Origin: Methanosphaera sp.
GTDB lineage: Archaea; Methanobacteriota; Methanobacteria; Methanobacteriales; Methanobacteriaceae
Length of the DNA stretch: 14,330 nt
Reading direction: 5' to 3'
NCBI GenBank assembly: GCA_017430835.1
Contig: JAFRMD010000090.1
Coordinates: forward strand, 1-14,330
Shown here in pieces: positions 13,928 through 14,330 of the stretch (the first letter of the stretch is position 1; the number at the start of each line of letters is the position of its first letter). Made by a program: the position numbers and the translations under genes. The notes beneath the pieces were generated by a model. The model saw only the letters and a list, made by a program, of their open reading frames with translations. It ran no database searches and was not told the DNA's origin.

Positions 13928-14330
13928 ATTATTATTTAAATGTTTGCTCTAAAATCCACGACAGCTAAAAAAAATAGAAGTAATAAAGAATTTGATGATA
14001 ATCTTCTAAAAAAATATTTCACATTATCAAATTAACATAGCATCTATTTTCTAGTGAATTTTACTAAAATTGTATATAATTTTTAGTGAAAAAACATGGT
14101 ATTTTGAAAAAGACATTTATATAATGTAATTTATAATAGAACAGAGGAATGATAGAATAATAATTAAAATAAAAAATAACCCTTTAGATTAAATTCTATT
14201 ACGAATAACAATAGCTAATAAAAATACTATTTTACATAATTAATGTATAAAAACAAATTCATATTATTTTCTTAAAACTAAAACAAAGTCTCCAAAAATA
14301 TTGATTTTAAAATCTAAATAATAAATAATG
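13928..14330. other. AT-rich right-edge region without a gene
   Basis: No coding frame of note. It holds an 8-bp inverted repeat AATTTGAT/ATCAAATT (13989-13996, 14026-14033), a TAGTGAA direct repeat (14054 and 14091), a TATA-like TTTATATA at 14116-14123 preceded by GAAAAAGACA, a GAGGAATGATAGAATAA stretch just after the expected start (a three-codon frame at most), and a 12-bp palindrome GATTTTAAAATC near 14303-14314. The ATG at the very end may begin a gene outside the window. Confidence 0.4.

Noticed and set aside
13989..14033. C/D-box-like or hairpin RNA at the right edge (TGATGA near 13993)
   Set aside because: A C-box-like string exists but no matching D box, and the 8-bp inverted repeat has a 29-nt loop in very AT-rich DNA, so chance is likely.

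Overview
The window is strongly AT-rich and looks like the chromosome of a methanogenic archaeon of the order Methanobacteriales, most like Methanosphaera, a gut methanogen. The signs are a giant Asn/Thr-rich repeat protein of the adhesin-like (ALP) class, TATA boxes about 25 bp from probable transcription starts, oligo-T terminators without GC stems, GGAGGTG-type ribosome binding sites with about 7-8 nt spacing, a CbiM-family metal transporter component, and a DUF5714-like Cys-rich protein of a kind I associate with methanogens. Species assignment is inference.

Left part (1-5393, + strand): the 3' part of one very large surface adhesin-like gene, open at the left edge, built of Ig-like repeats. 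A gene-free, AT-rich stretch of about 580 bp follows. Next is a solitary CbiM-type ECF metal transporter subunit with a His-rich N-terminal segment, flanked by related CCTATTG/TAAGTA repeats and followed by a near-perfect 14-bp inverted repeat.

Middle (5394-9222): two minus-strand genes come first, a zinc ribbon / Q-N-rich linker / TM2-like membrane protein that seems to start at ATT, and a small secreted FxLYD-like protein. A densely structured intergenic region (about 6600-6870) then holds a candidate non-coding RNA or complex leader. Two plus-strand genes follow: a small protein with two AbrB-like halves and a 552-aa SWIM zinc-finger protein.

Right part (9223-13900, all minus strand): reading in the direction of transcription, ribB under a textbook FMN riboswitch with its own archaeal promoter, a five-TM protein whose outer domain is a paralogue of the small secreted protein at 6024-6446, a DUF5714-like Cys-rich protein, two tandem paralogous 90-aa TM2-like membrane proteins, the fluoride channel crcB with a small membrane protein directly downstream, and a small cytoplasmic protein of unknown function that is probably leaderless. 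The last 400 bp hold no gene but do carry one good TATA box near the edge.

Most genes appear to be single transcription units with their own TATA box; crcB with the gene at 9704-10018 is the clearest operon. The most notable signals are the bacterial-style FMN riboswitch in an archaeal context, the hairpin-rich intergenic element at 6629-6793, and the apparent ATT initiation codon.
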